In this document: positions 5,755 through 6,687 of the stretch, in pieces | How the letters are laid out: each line of letters opens with the position of its first letter | Position numbering within the stretch: position 1 is the stretch's first letter | Assembly (NCBI GenBank): GCA_015487835.1 | Contig: WFOY01000137.1 | Coordinates: 1 to 6,687 of the forward strand | Reading direction: 5' to 3' | Source: Aquificaceae bacterium | GTDB lineage: Bacteria > Aquificota > Aquificia > Aquificales > Aquificaceae | Length of the DNA stretch: 6,687 nucleotides | Program-made: the position numbers and the translations under genes | The notes under the pieces: model-generated | Database searches by the model: none | Told to the model about the DNA's origin: nothing | Seen by the model: only the letters and a program-made list of their open reading frames with translations

Positions 5755-6234
5755 ATGCCCTTGAACGTGGGTGAGACAGCTCCCGACTTTAAACTGCCGG
5801 ATATTTCGGGCAGGGAGGTCCGGATCTCGGACCTCGACGGGTTCAAGATGCTGACCTTCTACAAGGTCACCTGCCCAACCTGCCAGCTGACTCTCCCGTT
5901 CGTGGAGAAGATCCACAAGGCCTACGGGAGTAAGGTCCACTTCCTGGGTATAGTCCAGGATCCTCCGGAGGAGGCGGACAGGTTCAGAGGTGACTACGGC
6001 CTTACCTTCCCCCAGCTGATCGACGCCCCCGACTACAGGGTGTCTCTGGACTATAAGGTAGAGGTGGTCCCCACCCTGTACCTCATCAACCCGGAAGGCA
6101 GGATACTGTTCGTGGAGGAGAGCTTCTTAAAAGCTGGCCTCGAGAAGATCGTATCGGAGATGGCCCTCATAACCGGTGAAGAAGAGATAGACCTGTTCGC
6201 CGGAGCGAACGTACCCCCCTTCAAGGCGGGTTGA
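5755..6234 (+). CDS. Cytoplasmic TlpA-like/redoxin thiol protein with CPTC motif
   Basis: This 159-residue thioredoxin-fold protein of the AhpC/TSA-redoxin-TlpA group probably reduces or exchanges disulfides. It opens with the group's VGETAPDFKLPDISG (5-19), followed by a beta strand (32-36) and the redox pair C40-P-T-C43. The cis-proline loop is VVPTLYLINPEG (104-115, P106), with G115 and RILF beyond. There is no signal peptide, so it should act in the cytoplasm, unlike most TlpA or ResA proteins, which are exported. A peroxiredoxin is less likely because the PxxxTxxC context is absent and the cysteines sit in CXXC. The C-terminal tail after about 140 is acidic and then GANVPPFKAG, of unknown role. 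GGGGAGG (5741-5747) inside the end of thiE serves as ribosome binding site with 7 nt spacing, and the gap to thiE is one base, so the pair is cotranscribed. Any functional link to thiamine synthesis is a guess. Confidence 0.88.
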   Translation: MPLNVGETAPDFKLPDISGREVRISDLDGFKMLTFYKVTCPTCQLTLPFVEKIHKAYGSKVHFLGIVQDPPEEADRFRGDYGLTFPQLIDAPDYRVSLDYKVEVVPTLYLINPEGRILFVEESFLKAGLEKIVSEMALITGEEEIDLFAGANVPPFKAG

Positions 6235-6246
6235 AGTTCGAGGAGC

Positions 6247-6265
6247 AGGCACCAGGGTGGTGCCT
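6247..6265. terminator. Perfect 8 bp hairpin between converging genes, possible two-way terminator
   Basis: AGGCACCA (6247-6254), loop GGG, TGGTGCCT (6258-6265) form a perfect inverted repeat just after the redoxin gene and touching the recG stop codon (TAG read at 6266-6264). Neither strand has a run of U after the stem, so it is not a canonical intrinsic terminator. It may stop or stabilise both transcripts. Confidence 0.45.
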
Positions 6266-6687
6266 AAGCTATGAAGCTAAGGTCCATACGGTCCCCGTAC
6301 CTGTACAGGATTAGGTCTCTGAGGTCCTTGTGCCTCTCGAGCTTTGGGTCCCTCTCCAGGATCCTCTTTGCGTCCTCTCTCGCCTTCACAAGGACAGATC
6401 TGTCGTAAGACCTGGCCAGGTTGGCGATGTTGAAGCCGAAGTACCCTGACTGGGAAACGCCGAGGATCTCTCCAGGACCCCTTATCTTCATGTCCTCCTC
6501 GGCCACCTTGAAACCGTCGTTGGTTCGTACCAGAACCTTTAGCCTCCTCAGGGCCTCGCTCCTCGACCTGATGATCTCCTCGGGTACAACAAGATAGCAG
6601 TAAGACTTCCTCTCAGACCTGCCCACCCTCCCCCTCAGCTGGTGAAGCTGGGAGAGGCCGAACCTGTGGGCGTCCTCTACGATCATC
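6264..6687 (-). CDS. recG: ATP-dependent DNA helicase RecG, C-terminal part; 5' end outside the window
   Basis: RecG remodels stalled replication forks and branch-migrates Holliday junctions in the cytoplasm. About 140 C-terminal residues are visible of roughly 700-800; the frame continues past the right edge, so the ATG at 6686 is internal. Counting from that Met, FGLSQLHQLRGRVGRS (9-24) carries superfamily 2 helicase motif VI with Q16, R20 and R23, which contact ATP. SYCYLV (28-33) follows, then DMKIRGPGEILGVSQSG (65-81), the conserved region just after the helicase core that couples ATP hydrolysis to translocation on duplex DNA. The end (LERDPKLERHKDLRDLIL) is the family's usual tail. The gene converges on the thiE-redoxin unit with 29 bases between stop codons, and its stop lies at the foot of the hairpin at 6247-6265. 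Confidence 0.96.
   Translation of the reverse strand, partial: MIVEDAHRFGLSQLHQLRGRVGRSERKSYCYLVVPEEIIRSRSEALRRLKVLVRTNDGFKVAEEDMKIRGPGEILGVSQSGYFGFNIANLARSYDRSVLVKAREDAKRILERDPKLERHKDLRDLILYRYGDRMDLSFIA

Overview
The window looks like a piece of a thermophilic bacterial chromosome, most likely an Aquificota-type lineage. Arginine is written almost entirely as AGG/AGA, isoleucine often as ATA, and lysine mostly as AAG. Proteins are rich in charged residues, genes are packed with overlaps, and the triosephosphate isomerase has the short N-terminus typical of such organisms. This placement is inferred from codon style and protein flavour; no search was run.

Layout from left to right. Positions 1-1885 (+) hold the C-terminal 627 residues of an RND inner-membrane pump. 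Converging on it with an 8 bp overlap is a minus-strand pair (1878-2540 and 2537-3118). These two genes are joined by an ATGA overlap, encode two exported proteins I do not recognise, and sit behind a good sigma70-type promoter. The 86 bp gap at 3119-3204 holds that promoter and an overlapping plus-strand promoter for tpiA (3205-3945), which appears to be leaderless. tpiA collides tail to tail, with a 42 bp overlap, with an LptF/LptG-family permease gene (3904-4977, minus). A 23 bp gap carrying back-to-back -10 elements separates that permease from tRNA-Ser(GCU) (5001-5091, +). The tRNA is followed almost at once by thiE (5106-5753) and, one base later, a small cytoplasmic thioredoxin-fold protein with a CPTC motif (5755-6234). 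A short perfect hairpin then separates this plus-strand unit from the 3' end of recG (6264-6687, minus), which runs off the window.

Most genes are housekeeping: drug or lipid efflux, LPS export, glycolysis, thiamine synthesis, thiol redox chemistry and replication-fork repair. They do not form one pathway. The most novel content is the two-gene exported-protein operon. One protein has a signal peptide, a probably beta-rich body and a C-terminal Gly/Pro-membrane-Arg tail resembling a sorting signal. The other is a probably helical periplasmic protein with a CX5CX2C cluster. The gene-to-gene junctions are also unusual: overlapping divergent promoters, two start codons without Shine-Dalgarno sequences placed just after a -10 element, and a tRNA whose CCA end abuts the ribosome binding site of thiE. 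I see no CRISPR array, insertion sequence or integration site.
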